From: Ideonella sp.
GTDB lineage: Bacteria; Pseudomonadota; Gammaproteobacteria; Burkholderiales; Burkholderiaceae_C
DNA: 64,000 nucleotides
NCBI RefSeq assembly: GCF_016702655.1
Contig: NZ_JADJDO010000016.1
Coordinates: 62,001-126,000 of the forward strand
Reading direction: 5' to 3'
The position numbers and the translations under genes are program-made. The notes beneath the pieces are model-generated. The model ran no database searches. It saw only the letters and a list, made by a program, of their open reading frames with translations, and was not told the origin of the DNA. Positions 34,314 through 46,627 of the stretch are shown in pieces. Numbering within the stretch: the stretch's first letter is position 1; each line of letters starts with the position of its first letter.

Positions 34314-35118
34314 CTAGACGCGACCCATCGCAAACCCCTTCGCGATGTAGTTGCGCACGAAGTAGATGACGATCGCCCCTGGCACGATGGTCAGCACGCC
34401 GGCCGCGGCGAGCACGCCCCAGTCCATGCCAGAGGCCGAGACGGTGCGCGTCATCGTCGCGACGATGGGTTTGGCGTTGACGCTCGTGAGCGTGCGCGCC
34501 ATCAGCAGTTCGACCCACGAGAACATGAAGCAGAAGAACGCCGCGACGCCGACGCCGGCCTTGATCAGCGGCAGGTAGATCGTCAGGAAGAAGCGCGGGA
34601 AGGAGTAGCCGTCGATATAGGCCGTCTCGTCGATCTCGCGCGGGACGCCGCTCATGAAGCCTTCGAGGATCCACACCGCGAGCGGCACGTTGAACAGCAG
34701 GTGCGCGAGCGCGACCGCGATGTGCGTGTCCATCATGCCGAGCGTCGTGTAGAGCTGGAAGAACGGCAGCAGGAACACCGCCGGCGGCGTCATGCGATTC
34801 GTCAGCAGCCAGAAGAAGACATGCTTGTCGCCGAGGAAGCTGTAGCGCGAGAAGGCATAGGCCGCGGGCAGCGCGACGACGAGCGAGATCACCGTGTTGA
34901 TGGCCACGTAGATCAGCGAGTTGATGTAGCCCGAGTACCACGACACGTCGGTGAAGATCGTGCGGTAGTGGTCGGTCGTGAAATGCTGCGGCCACAGGCT
35001 GAAGGTCGACAGGATCTCCTCGTTCGTCTTGAACGACATGTTGACCATCCAATAGACAGGCAGGATGGCGAACACGAGGTAGGCGATCAGGAAGATCGTC
35101 CGCTTCTTGAAGCGACGG

Positions 35119-35126
<8 letters not shown>
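34314..35126 (-). CDS. glpQ: Glycerol ABC transporter permease GlpQ
   Basis: 270 residues with six membrane helices. The binding-protein-dependent permease EAA loop appears as EGFMSGVPREIDETAYIDGYS, contacting the NBDs. The N-terminal FKKRTIFLIAYLVFAILPVYWM resembles MalG-type permeases. It overlaps glpP by 8 bp and is followed by DUF2160. Note that this GlpQ is the ABC permease and not the glycerophosphodiester phosphodiesterase of the same name. Confidence 0.92.
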
Positions 35127-36003
<877 letters not shown>

Positions 36004-36098
36004 GCGAGCGCCTCCGCAATCGCGCAAACGCAACCGCGTTTCGATCCCCGCTGCGCGGGGCGCACTGCGGTATTCGCCCTTGGGGCGGCCCGGCGGGC
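36004..36098. repeat. Intergenic repeat element inside the glp operon
   Basis: The 95-bp glpT-glpP gap contains a GC-rich hairpin (GATCCCCGCTGCGCGGGGC region, CCCCGC / GCGGGG) and the 15-mer TTGGGGCGGCCCGGC at 36080-36094. The 15-mer is repeated exactly at 61358-61372. It is the only sizeable gap in the minus-strand glp array besides that before glpV and may weaken or process the transcript. Confidence 0.5.
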
Positions 36099-37187
<1,089 letters not shown>

Positions 37188-37200
37188 CTCGTTGCCCTGC

Positions 37201-38292
37201 CTATGCCGCGCTGCGGCCTTCGTCGGGCGCAGCGAGCAGCGCGCCCCGCGCATCGAAGACATGGACCTGCGCCGGGTTCAGGTGCAGCGTGACGGCCGCG
37301 CCGAGCGTGAACGCGTGCACCCCCGGCAGTTGCGCGACGAGCTCGCCGACGGCCGTCTCGACGTGCAGGAAGGTGTCCGAGCCCGAGATCTCGGCGAGCT
37401 CGACCTTGCCCGGCAGGTCGATGTCGCCGTCACGGCGCTGCACGCGCAGTGCGCTCGCGCGCACGCCGAGCGTCAGCGGCGCGGCCGCCTCTTCGGCGGC
37501 CGGCAGCGTGAGCGCGAGCAACGGCCCGCCTGCAATCGCTGCGCCGCCCGGCGCGCGCCGCGCCGGCAGCAGGTTCATCGGCGGGTCGCTGAAGGCGCGC
37601 GCCACGCGGATCGAGCGCGGGCGGTGGAAGACCTCGGCCGTCGGCCCGTACTGCAGCAGCTCGCCGGCATCCATCACCGCCGTGTAGCCGCCGAGCAGCA
37701 GCGCCTCGGTGGGCTCGGTCGTCGCATAGACCACCGTCGAGTCGCCGGCCGCGAACAGCGCGGTGAGCTCGTCGCGCAGTTCCTCGCGCAGCTTGTAGTC
37801 GAGGTTGACGAGCGGCTCGTCGAGCAGCATCAGCGGCGCCTTCTTGGCCAGCGCGCGCGCGAGCGCGACGCGCTGCTGCTGGCCGCCCGAGAGCTCGGCC
37901 GGCAGCCGGTCGAGGAAGGGCTCGATGTGCAGCCGGGCCGCGAGCTCGGCAACCCGGGCGCCTATCGCCGCCGCGCTCATGCCGCCGCGCAAGCGCAGCG
38001 GCGACGCGATGTTGGCGGCGACGGTCATCGACGGGTAGTTGATGAACTGCTGATAGACCATCGCGACCTTGCGCTCGCGCACCGGCATGCCGGTCACGTC
38101 GCGCCCGTCGGCGATCACGCGGCCGGCGCTGGGCGCATCCAGCCCTGCCATCACGCGCATCAGCGTCGTCTTGCCGGCCTGCGTCGCGCCGAGCAGGACG
38201 GTCACCGCGCGCGGCACGAGGCCGAGGTCGATCGCATGCAGGTGCACCTGCGCGCCGACGCGCTGCTCGATGGCCTGGAGCTTCAGTTCCAT
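37201..38292 (-). CDS. glpS: Glycerol ABC transporter ATP-binding protein GlpS (H-loop changed)
   Basis: 363 residues. Walker A GATQAGKTT (35-43), full signature LSGGQQQR (134-141) and Walker B PLMLLDEP are present. The H-loop His is replaced: VVYATTEPTEAL has Thr192 where VTHDQ is expected. The C-terminal OB/TOBE-like region resembles MalK. The start overlaps the glpD stop by 10 bp, indicating one transcription unit. It pairs with GlpT as the motor of glycerol import. Confidence 0.93.
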   Translation of the reverse strand: MELKLQAIEQRVGAQVHLHAIDLGLVPRAVTVLLGATQAGKTTLMRVMAGLDAPSAGRVIADGRDVTGMPVRERKVAMVYQQFINYPSMTVAANIASPLRLRGGMSAAAIGARVAELAARLHIEPFLDRLPAELSGGQQQRVALARALAKKAPLMLLDEPLVNLDYKLREELRDELTALFAAGDSTVVYATTEPTEALLLGGYTAVMDAGELLQYGPTAEVFHRPRSIRVARAFSDPPMNLLPARRAPGGAAIAGGPLLALTLPAAEEAAAPLTLGVRASALRVQRRDGDIDLPGKVELAEISGSDTFLHVETAVGELVAQLPGVHAFTLGAAVTLHLNPAQVHVFDARGALLAAPDEGRSAA

Positions 38293-39863
38293 GCCGTCTC
38301 CGCTGCCTTGCTACCGGCCGCCTGCCAGTGCGCGCGGCACCAGGACTGGACCGCGTCGCGCTCGGCGGCGCTGTAGTGCAGGCCGAGCTTGGTGCGGCGC
38401 CACAGCACGTCGTCGGCGCTGTGCGCCCATTCGTTGGCGTGCAGGTGCGCGAGCTCGGCCTCGTGCAGGCCGGGGGCGACCTGAGGCCCGAGCCCGCTGC
38501 CGGCGAGCAGGGTGTCGGCGCGCGTGCCGTAGGCGCGCGCAAGGCGGTGCAGCAATTGCGCGTCGATGCCGGGGTGGCGCTTCGCGAGCGCGGCGACGAG
38601 GCGCATGAAGTCGGTGTCGGGGCGCTGTGGGGCGCCGATCAGCGCGCTGAAGTCGCCGCCGGGCAGGAAGGCGCCGCGCGTCCACGCGCCCTTGGGCGCA
38701 CCCAGCGGCGCGCCGAGCAGGTCGGCCGCCTCCTCGGCGAGCTTGCGAAAGGTCGTGATCTTGCCGCCCCAGACCGTCAGCAGCGGCGCGCCGCCGGCGC
38801 TGTCGAGCTCGAGCTCGTAGTCGCGCGTCACGGCCGAGGGGTCGCCCGATTCGTCGTCGAGCAAGGGGCGCACGCCCGAATAGCTCCAGACCACGTCGGC
38901 AGGCTGCACCGGGTGCTCGAAGTAGCGGCTTGCCTGCTCGCACAGGTAGGCGGTCTCGGTGGCGTCGATGCGCGCCGCGCCGATCGCGCCACCGTGCTCG
39001 ACGTCGGTGGTGCCGATGAGCGTGAAGTCGCCCTCGTAGGGGATCGCGAAGATGATGCGCTTGTCGGGGTTCTGGAAGATGTAGGCGTGGTCGTGCTCGA
39101 ACAGCCGACGCACGACGATGTGGCTGCCCTTGACGAGGCGCAGCGACTTGCGCTCCGGCGCATGCGCATGTTCGGCGAGAAACTGCGCTGCCCACGGCCC
39201 GGCCGCGTTGACGAGGGCGCGCACGCCGAGCTCGCGGGTTGCGCCGCCCTCGCCCTGCAGCCGCACCTGCCATGCCTGTGGCCCGCGGCGCGCATCGACG
39301 CAGGCCCAGCGCGTGAGCACGGTCGCGCCGCGTTCGGCGGCGTCGACTGCATTGAGTACGACCAGGCGCGCATCATCGACCCAGCCGTCGGAGTAGACGA
39401 AGCCCTTGCGGAAATGGCGCTTGAGCGGCGCGCCGGCCGGATGGCGGCGCAGATCGACCGTGCGCGAGCCGGGCAGCACCTCGCGGCGCGCCATGTGGTC
39501 GTACAGGAACAGGCCGATGCGCACCATCCACACCGGGCGCATGCCCGGGTCGTGCGGCATCACGAAACGCAGCGGCCACATGATGTGCGGCGCGCTCCTG
39601 AGCAGCACCTCGCGCTCGGCAAGCGCCTTCCTGACGAGCGCGAACTCGTAGTGCTCGAGGTAGCGCAGCCCGCCGTGGATGAGCTTGGTCGACGATGACG
39701 AGGTGTGGGCGGCAAGGTCGTCCTTCTCGCACAGCACGACCGAAAGGCCGCGGCCGGCGAGGTCGCGTGCGATGCCGGCGCCGTTGATCCCGCCGCCGAC
39801 GACGAGCACGTCGGCGCGGAACGGCGCCGCGCGGCGCAAGGGGCTCGATCCGCTATTTCGCAT
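38283..39863 (-). CDS. glpD: Aerobic glycerol-3-phosphate dehydrogenase
   Basis: 526 residues. N-terminal FAD Rossmann motif DVLVVGGGINGAGIARDLAG, then STKLIHGGLRYLEHYEFALV, YSDGWVDDARLVVLNA, and VWGGKITTFRKLAEEA, all typical of GlpD. It oxidises glycerol-3-phosphate to DHAP with electrons to quinone at the inner membrane. It is the first gene of the minus-strand glp array, divergent from glpR, and overlaps glpS. Start ATG at 39863 is 87 bp from the glpR start. Confidence 0.96.
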   Translation of the reverse strand: MRNSGSSPLRRAAPFRADVLVVGGGINGAGIARDLAGRGLSVVLCEKDDLAAHTSSSSTKLIHGGLRYLEHYEFALVRKALAEREVLLRSAPHIMWPLRFVMPHDPGMRPVWMVRIGLFLYDHMARREVLPGSRTVDLRRHPAGAPLKRHFRKGFVYSDGWVDDARLVVLNAVDAAERGATVLTRWACVDARRGPQAWQVRLQGEGGATRELGVRALVNAAGPWAAQFLAEHAHAPERKSLRLVKGSHIVVRRLFEHDHAYIFQNPDKRIIFAIPYEGDFTLIGTTDVEHGGAIGAARIDATETAYLCEQASRYFEHPVQPADVVWSYSGVRPLLDDESGDPSAVTRDYELELDSAGGAPLLTVWGGKITTFRKLAEEAADLLGAPLGAPKGAWTRGAFLPGGDFSALIGAPQRPDTDFMRLVAALAKRHPGIDAQLLHRLARAYGTRADTLLAGSGLGPQVAPGLHEAELAHLHANEWAHSADDVLWRRTKLGLHYSAAERDAVQSWCRAHWQAAGSKAAETAWN

Positions 39864-39950
39864 CCGGTCGATTATGTTCGTTTGTTTTCGTTATGAGAAC
39901 ATCGATTACCCTGATTGCCGTTCGCATGGGTTCGCTTACATTCGGCGCCG
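39864..39950. promoter_or_regulatory. glpR operator: glpD/glpR divergent operator region with 10-bp phased TTCG repeats
   Basis: The 87-bp gap has TTCG at 39877 and 39887, and again at 39921, 39931 and 39941, each cluster spaced exactly 10 bp. A further TTCG at 39857, inside the glpD start, keeps the first cluster's phase. An imperfect inverted repeat TGTTTTC-GTTAT-GAGAACA spans 39883-39901, and ATGTTC / GAACAT flank 39874-39902, resembling known GlpR half-sites. The region is also AT-rich compared with its surroundings. This is probably the GlpR-binding region for both promoters. Confidence 0.6.
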
Positions 39951-40720
39951 ATGCAGCTCCATCCGCGCCAGGTTCGTCTGATCGAAGAGGTGCGCCAGTT
40001 CGGGAGCGTGTCGGTCGAGGCGCTCGCCGAACGCTTCGGCGTGACCTTGCAGACCGTTCGCCGCGACGTGCGCCTGCTTGCCGAGGCCGGGCTGCTGGCG
40101 CGCTTCCACGGCGGCGTGCGCGTTCCCGGCTCGACGACCGAGAACATCGCCTACCGCCAGCGCCAGCGCCTGAACGAGCAGGCCAAACAGCGCATTGCGC
40201 GCGCCGTCGCGCAGGCAGTGCCCAACGGCTGCTCGCTGATCATCAACATCGGCACCACGACCGAGGCCATTGCGCGCGAGCTGATGCAGCACCGCGCGTT
40301 GCGCGTGATCACGAACAACCTGAACGTGGCCGCGATCCTGTCGGACCATCCCGACTGCGAACTGATCGTCGCCGGCGGCGTGGTGCGCGCTCGCGACCGC
40401 GGCATCATCGGCGAGGCGACGGTCGACTTCATCCGCCAGTTCAAGGTCGACATCGCGCTCATCGGCATCTCGGGCATCGAGGCCGACGGCACGCTGCGCG
40501 ACTTCGACTACCGCGAGGTCAAGGTTGCGCGCGCGATCCTCGAGCACTCGCGCGAGGTCTGGCTCGCCGCCGACCACAGCAAGTTCAACCGCCCGGCGAT
40601 GGTCGAACTCGCGCGGCTCGACAATCTGGACCGGCTCTACACCGATGCGCCGCCGCCGGAGCCATTCCCGCGCCTGCTGGCCGAGGCAGGGGTGCAGTGC
40701 ATCGTCACCGGAGACGCCGC

Positions 40721-40724
<4 letters not shown>
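39951..40724 (+). CDS. glpR: DeoR family glycerol-3-phosphate regulon repressor
   Basis: 257 residues. N-terminal DeoR helix-turn-helix (SVEALAERFGVTLQTVRRDV, then ARFHGGVRVPGSTTENI) and C-terminal sugar-phosphate sensor domain (INIGTTTEAIAREL, IIGEATVDFIRQFKVDIALIG, WLAADHSKFNRPA). The ATG at 39951 matches the family N-terminus (MQLHPRQVRLIEEV). It is divergent from glpD and coupled to glpK by an ATGA overlap, so it likely represses both arms and itself until glycerol-3-phosphate binds. Confidence 0.93.
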
Positions 40725-42214
<1,490 letters not shown>

Positions 42215-42244
42215 CCGCCGGCAGGGCGGGCGTTCCGGGGTCGG

Positions 42245-42272
42245 GGTGCCGCCCCGAGGAGGGCGCGGCACC
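42245..42272. terminator. GC-rich hairpin downstream of glpK
   Basis: Perfect 8-bp inverted repeat GGTGCCGC / GCGGCACC with a 12-nt loop, 30 bp after the glpK stop. It has no following T-tract on the plus strand, so it may be a Rho-aided 3' end or part of a dispersed GC-rich repeat. It lies within the 158-bp gap before the KAP NTPase gene. Confidence 0.4.
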
Positions 42273-42372
42273 GAGGGGCGCCGCCGATGACAGCGGCCTT
42301 CTTTGCAACGGGTGCGAGTCGGAGGACACTGCACTAGCGCGTGGCGGCAGGCTTCGACACGGGAGGTGCGGC

Positions 42373-45300
42373 ATGGAGATCAAGTCGTCTGCAGGTCACC
42401 AACCACCTGGCGCCGAAGAGGGCAAGCCGGCGCCGGGCGTCGAACCCCGCATCGTTGCAGCGGCGCTGGGCGTCGTGCTGCTGGTGCTGGCCGCGCTGCT
42501 CTCGGTGTGGCAGGCGCCGCGCCCCGATCCGTTCACTCCGGTGCGCGTGCTCAGCCTGGACTGGTGGCAGCATCCGGTCGAGACCAACGCGTTCCTGCGC
42601 CTGGCTGCGATCGATGCCCCGCTCGATGCGGTCCACGCCGCGGCCGATGGCCGTCGCATCTGGGCCGTTGGCGGAGCGGGCGTGATCGTGCACTCGGATG
42701 ACCAGGGAGCGCATTGGCGCCGGCAGCCGATCGACTTCACTGCGCTCGGCGGGCCAGGCGCGAACCCCACGGCGCCGTCGGCGCCGAAGAAGGCAGCGGC
42801 GGCACGCTGGTTCGAGCGCGCCCTGCCTGCGGCCAACGCGCAAGAAGCCAACGCTCCGGTTCAGCGGGCCGGTCCGCCGCCGTCGATCGATGCGGGGCCG
42901 GATCGTCCCGCGTCGAAGTCGGCCGACCCGCCGGCCCGGATGCAGGCCGAGGAGCCGGCGCAGGCCTCGGCGGCTGCAGGTCCTGCGGTGCCCAATGTGA
43001 CGGGCCGGGCGCTGGACGAGGCGCGCGCGATGCTGCGCAAGTCCGGACTCGCGACCAGTGTAAGTTCGCGCGTGTCGTCCGCCGCACAGCCGGGTACCGT
43101 GATCGACCAATCGCCGACGCCGGGCAGCCGGGTCGGCCCGGGCAGCATGGTGAGTCTTGTCGTCGCGGCTGCGCAGCCGCCGTCGATCGCGCCGAATGCG
43201 CCGGCGGGGGCGTCCGCCGCTGTCGACGCCCAAGACCTGCAACTCGGGACGCAGGGCGCCGGAGCCGATCGCTGCGCCGGCATCCGTGACAAGGCCGAGC
43301 AACTGGCGTGTTACGAGGGGACGGGTGGCGGCGCGGCGAACAAGCGCGCCACGCGGCCGGAGAAGCCGTCGGCCAAGGGCGGCGGCGCTGCAGATCCGCC
43401 GCGCTGGAGCGCGCCCCCCGAACTGCGCGCGATCGCGATGAGCCCTGACGGCAGGCGCGGCGTTGCCGTCGGCGCCCAGGGCGCGGTGCTCGTGACGACC
43501 GACGGCGGCGCGCTGTGGAAGGCCTCGCTGGCCCCCACCAACGCCGAACTTCACGGCGTTGCGTTGAACGCCGAAGGCAGCCTGTTCGCGGTCGCAGGCA
43601 ACTCGGGCGTGATCGTGTTCGACCTGGACCCGACGTCGGCCCGCACCGTGACACCCCTGGGCAGTCCGCAAGCGACGGGCGAGACGCGGGCCGTCTGGCG
43701 CCAGGGCAAGACCTGGGTCGCCGTCGCGCGCACGGGCGAGTCGCATGCGCTCACCGATGGCGGCGCCTGGACGTCGGGGCCGCGGCCAGCAGGCGAGTTC
43801 CTGGCTCACGCATCGCTGGGCGAAGAGCATCTGGTCGCGGTCCGGCGCGCGACAACGACGCGCTTCCTCATCAGGGCGGCGGACGGCGCCTGGTCGGAGC
43901 GCGGCGAACTGCCCGGCGCGAGCGTGATCGCGCTGGTGCAGCCCGCTGCGCAGCGCATCGTCGCCATTGCCGACGACGGCCGAGTCTTCGAGAGCAGCGA
44001 CGGCGCGAATCGCTGGGCGCCCGCTGCGGCGTCGGTGCCGGGCGCGCGGGCTGCCGCTGCAGCCGCAGGGAAGGCTTGGCTGGTCGGCCTTGACGGCAAG
44101 GTCGACCTGCTGGGCGAAGACGGCTCGATCGTGCCCAAGACGCGCGGCGCATCGGGCCGGCTGACCGCGGTCGCGTTCGACGCGTCGGACCGCAGTGCGC
44201 GCATGCTCTGGGTGGCCGCCGCGTCGGGCGTCGTGATGCGTTCGCGCGACGGCGGCGCGACATTCGAGCCCGTCGGCCGCCTGCCGATCCAAGCCGACAG
44301 TCTTGCCTTCGAGACCGCGCTGCGCGGCCGCGCGCGCGGCGCGGTGGGCGAGGAGTTCGAGACCGACGACGGCGGCGCGAGCTGGTCGCGGCGAGCTGCG
44401 GCGCCCGCAAATGCCAGCGCCGCCGCGCAATCGCCGGGCGCCGCAGCTGCGTCGCCCGCGCTCGCGAGCCGGGCGACGGTGCTTGCGACAGCGCGCTCGG
44501 CCGACGGCGCGCGCCTCGCCGCGGTCGGCGCCGCCGGCCTGCTGCTGCTTGGCGATGCACAGCGCGGCGACCTGGCATCGCCGCTCGCGCCGTACGCGCG
44601 CTCCGCAGCGCCCTGGACTTATGCGGCGGCGCTGGTCGCGCTGGCGCTGCTCGCCTTGGCAGCGCTCCTCCCGCCGCGACCCAAGGTGCACTCGGCGTCG
44701 GTGGCCGACATGCTCGCCTCCGACAAGCCGCTGGAGCGCGTCACGGGTTCCGATCCGCTCAAGCTCGGGCCGCTCGCGGCGGGGCTTGCGCGCTTCCTGC
44801 GCAACGACGCGACCGAGCCGCCGCTGACCATCGCCATCACCGGCGAATGGGGCAGCGGCAAGAGTTCGCTGATGAACCTGCTCGCAGCCGAGCTGCGAAG
44901 CTTCGGCATCAGCGTGGTGAACTTCAATGCCTGGCACCACCAGAAGGAGGAACACCTGCTCGCCTCGCTGCTGACGGCGGTCAAGAACCAGGCGCCACCG
45001 CGCTGGTACAGCCTGCAGGGCCTGGAGTTCCGCTGGCATCTCGGGGTGGCGCGCGCGAAGCGCGCGCCGGTGCTGTCTGGCTTGCTGTTCCTGGTGCTGG
45101 GAGCGGTCGTCTATCTCGCACTGAACCCCGGTCCGCTGCAGCCATTTGCCGACCTCGTGCGGCGCGTCGTCGAGTACCTGGCCGAACCCTCCAAGGGGTT
45201 CGACTGGGACTTGTCCAAGATACCGGAGAAGCTGCTCGGCGCGAGCGCTTTCGCGACCGCCCTCGCCTCGGCGCTGGCGGCGCTGCGGCGCCTGCGCGCC

Positions 45301-46566
45301 TTCGGGGTCGATCCGGCGCAGCTTGCGGCCACGCTCGCGGCGAACTTCTCGCTCAAGGACGCGAGCGCGCAGGCGAGCTTCCGCGAACGCTTCGCTCGCG
45401 AGTTCCGGGAGGTGACGACCGCGATGCGCGCCGGTTCGCGCCCGCGCGTGCTGACGATCTTCATCGACGACCTGGATCGCTGCCGGCCCGAGGCCGTGCT
45501 CGAAGTGCTCGAGGCGGTCAACTTTCTCGTCAGCAGCGGCGACTGCTACGTCGTGCTCGGCATGGCGCGCGAGCGCGTCGAGGCCTGCGTCGGCCTGGCG
45601 TTCGAGAAGGTCGCGGTCGAGATGGTCCATCTGTCCGGCGTCGGCACGGCCGGCGACGACGCCGACGAGGCGCGGCGCAAGCGGCGCGAATATGCCCGCC
45701 AGTACCTGGAGAAGCTGATCAACGTCGAGGTGCCGATGCCGGTCGCCACGATCGACCAGGCGCAGGCGATCGTCGTCGACGGGACCGCGATCGCGGCGCG
45801 CACGAAGGGCCGCTTCGAGCGGCCGGCGTGGCTTGCCTCGGTCGCGGGATTCTGGCCCTTGCTGGTGGCTGCGGGCCTGTTCGCTGCCGGCGTGATCGGC
45901 GCGCACTGGATGGTGAGATCCGAGGGTGCGCCGCCGCTGACGGCCCAGACCGGAGCGGCGCCCTCGGCTCGAGCCACCGAGCCGCCGAACGCCGGGCCGG
46001 CGGCGCCGGCGGCGGGCGACGCCGCCGCTTCGCAGCCCGCAGCCGGCGGCAGCGGCGAGCTGCGCGACGCGATGATCGGCAGCGTGGAATGGATACCGTT
46101 GGCGGTGCTGGGAACGATCGCCGCCGTCGCGCTGGGCGTGGCATGGCTGCGCCGGGTCGATCCCGTGGTGCGCGACTCGTCGCAGTTCAAGCTTGCGCTC
46201 AAGATCTGGCTGCCGGTGGTCGTGGTGCGCCAGAACACGCCGCGCGCCATCAAGCGCTTCGTCAACCGGGTCCGCTACCTCGCGATGCTGCGCGGCGAGC
46301 CCGCAGCGGGCATGCCCGACCCGGGGCCGCTGCTGGTGATGCTGGCCGCCATCCAGCACGCGGATCCGGCGCACTTGCGCGACGTCACGGCGTTCGCGGA
46401 CGGCAAATTCCGCCTCGCCGCCGACCTGGCCGCGCCGGTGAGCGGCGCCGTATCGGAAGCGATGCGCCGGCACGCCGAACTGCTGGCGCCCGCAATCGCG
46501 CCGCAGCGCTTCAGCGACGAGCGACGCTGGTTCGAGGAGAACGCGACCAGCGCACGCATTGCGTGA
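42373..46566 (+). CDS. Large membrane KAP-family P-loop NTPase with propeller and PASTA-like domains
   Basis: 1397 residues; GGGAGG 6 bp before the ATG fixes the start. Order: membrane helix (about 26-46); a first YCF48/BNR-like blade (83-116, IWAVGGAGVIVHSDDQGAHW); PASTA-like domain (205-265, VPNVTGRALDEARAMLRKSG, then VIDQSPTPGSRVGPGSMVS); several more blades (350-735, e.g. GVAVGAQGAVLVTTDGGALW); membrane helix (748-766); KAP NTPase with Walker A GEWGSGKSS (824-832), NFNAWHHQKEEH, helices at about 899-917 and 954-972 inside the domain, and Walker B LTIFIDDLDRC (1027-1037); further helices at about 1154-1176 and 1240-1259. The propeller and PASTA parts should be periplasmic and the NTPase cytoplasmic. 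KAP NTPases include the phage-exclusion protein PifA; function here is unknown. Confidence 0.85.
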   Translation: MEIKSSAGHQPPGAEEGKPAPGVEPRIVAAALGVVLLVLAALLSVWQAPRPDPFTPVRVLSLDWWQHPVETNAFLRLAAIDAPLDAVHAAADGRRIWAVGGAGVIVHSDDQGAHWRRQPIDFTALGGPGANPTAPSAPKKAAAARWFERALPAANAQEANAPVQRAGPPPSIDAGPDRPASKSADPPARMQAEEPAQASAAAGPAVPNVTGRALDEARAMLRKSGLATSVSSRVSSAAQPGTVIDQSPTPGSRVGPGSMVSLVVAAAQPPSIAPNAPAGASAAVDAQDLQLGTQGAGADRCAGIRDKAEQLACYEGTGGGAANKRATRPEKPSAKGGGAADPPRWSAPPELRAIAMSPDGRRGVAVGAQGAVLVTTDGGALWKASLAPTNAELHGVALNAEGSLFAVAGNSGVIVFDLDPTSARTVTPLGSPQATGETRAVWRQGKTWVAVARTGESHALTDGGAWTSGPRPAGEFLAHASLGEEHLVAVRRATTTRFLIRAADGAWSERGELPGASVIALVQPAAQRIVAIADDGRVFESSDGANRWAPAAASVPGARAAAAAAGKAWLVGLDGKVDLLGEDGSIVPKTRGASGRLTAVAFDASDRSARMLWVAAASGVVMRSRDGGATFEPVGRLPIQADSLAFETALRGRARGAVGEEFETDDGGASWSRRAAAPANASAAAQSPGAAAASPALASRATVLATARSADGARLAAVGAAGLLLLGDAQRGDLASPLAPYARSAAPWTYAAALVALALLALAALLPPRPKVHSASVADMLASDKPLERVTGSDPLKLGPLAAGLARFLRNDATEPPLTIAITGEWGSGKSSLMNLLAAELRSFGISVVNFNAWHHQKEEHLLASLLTAVKNQAPPRWYSLQGLEFRWHLGVARAKRAPVLSGLLFLVLGAVVYLALNPGPLQPFADLVRRVVEYLAEPSKGFDWDLSKIPEKLLGASAFATALASALAALRRLRAFGVDPAQLAATLAANFSLKDASAQASFRERFAREFREVTTAMRAGSRPRVLTIFIDDLDRCRPEAVLEVLEAVNFLVSSGDCYVVLGMARERVEACVGLAFEKVAVEMVHLSGVGTAGDDADEARRKRREYARQYLEKLINVEVPMPVATIDQAQAIVVDGTAIAARTKGRFERPAWLASVAGFWPLLVAAGLFAAGVIGAHWMVRSEGAPPLTAQTGAAPSARATEPPNAGPAAPAAGDAAASQPAAGGSGELRDAMIGSVEWIPLAVLGTIAAVALGVAWLRRVDPVVRDSSQFKLALKIWLPVVVVRQNTPRAIKRFVNRVRYLAMLRGEPAAGMPDPGPLLVMLAAIQHADPAHLRDVTAFADGKFRLAADLAAPVSGAVSEAMRRHAELLAPAIAPQRFSDERRWFEENATSARIA

Positions 46567-46627
46567 GCAAGGATTGCGCCGGCATGATGGCTGCAGCGGC
46601 GTGCAGGCAGCGCTATGCTCGATCGCG

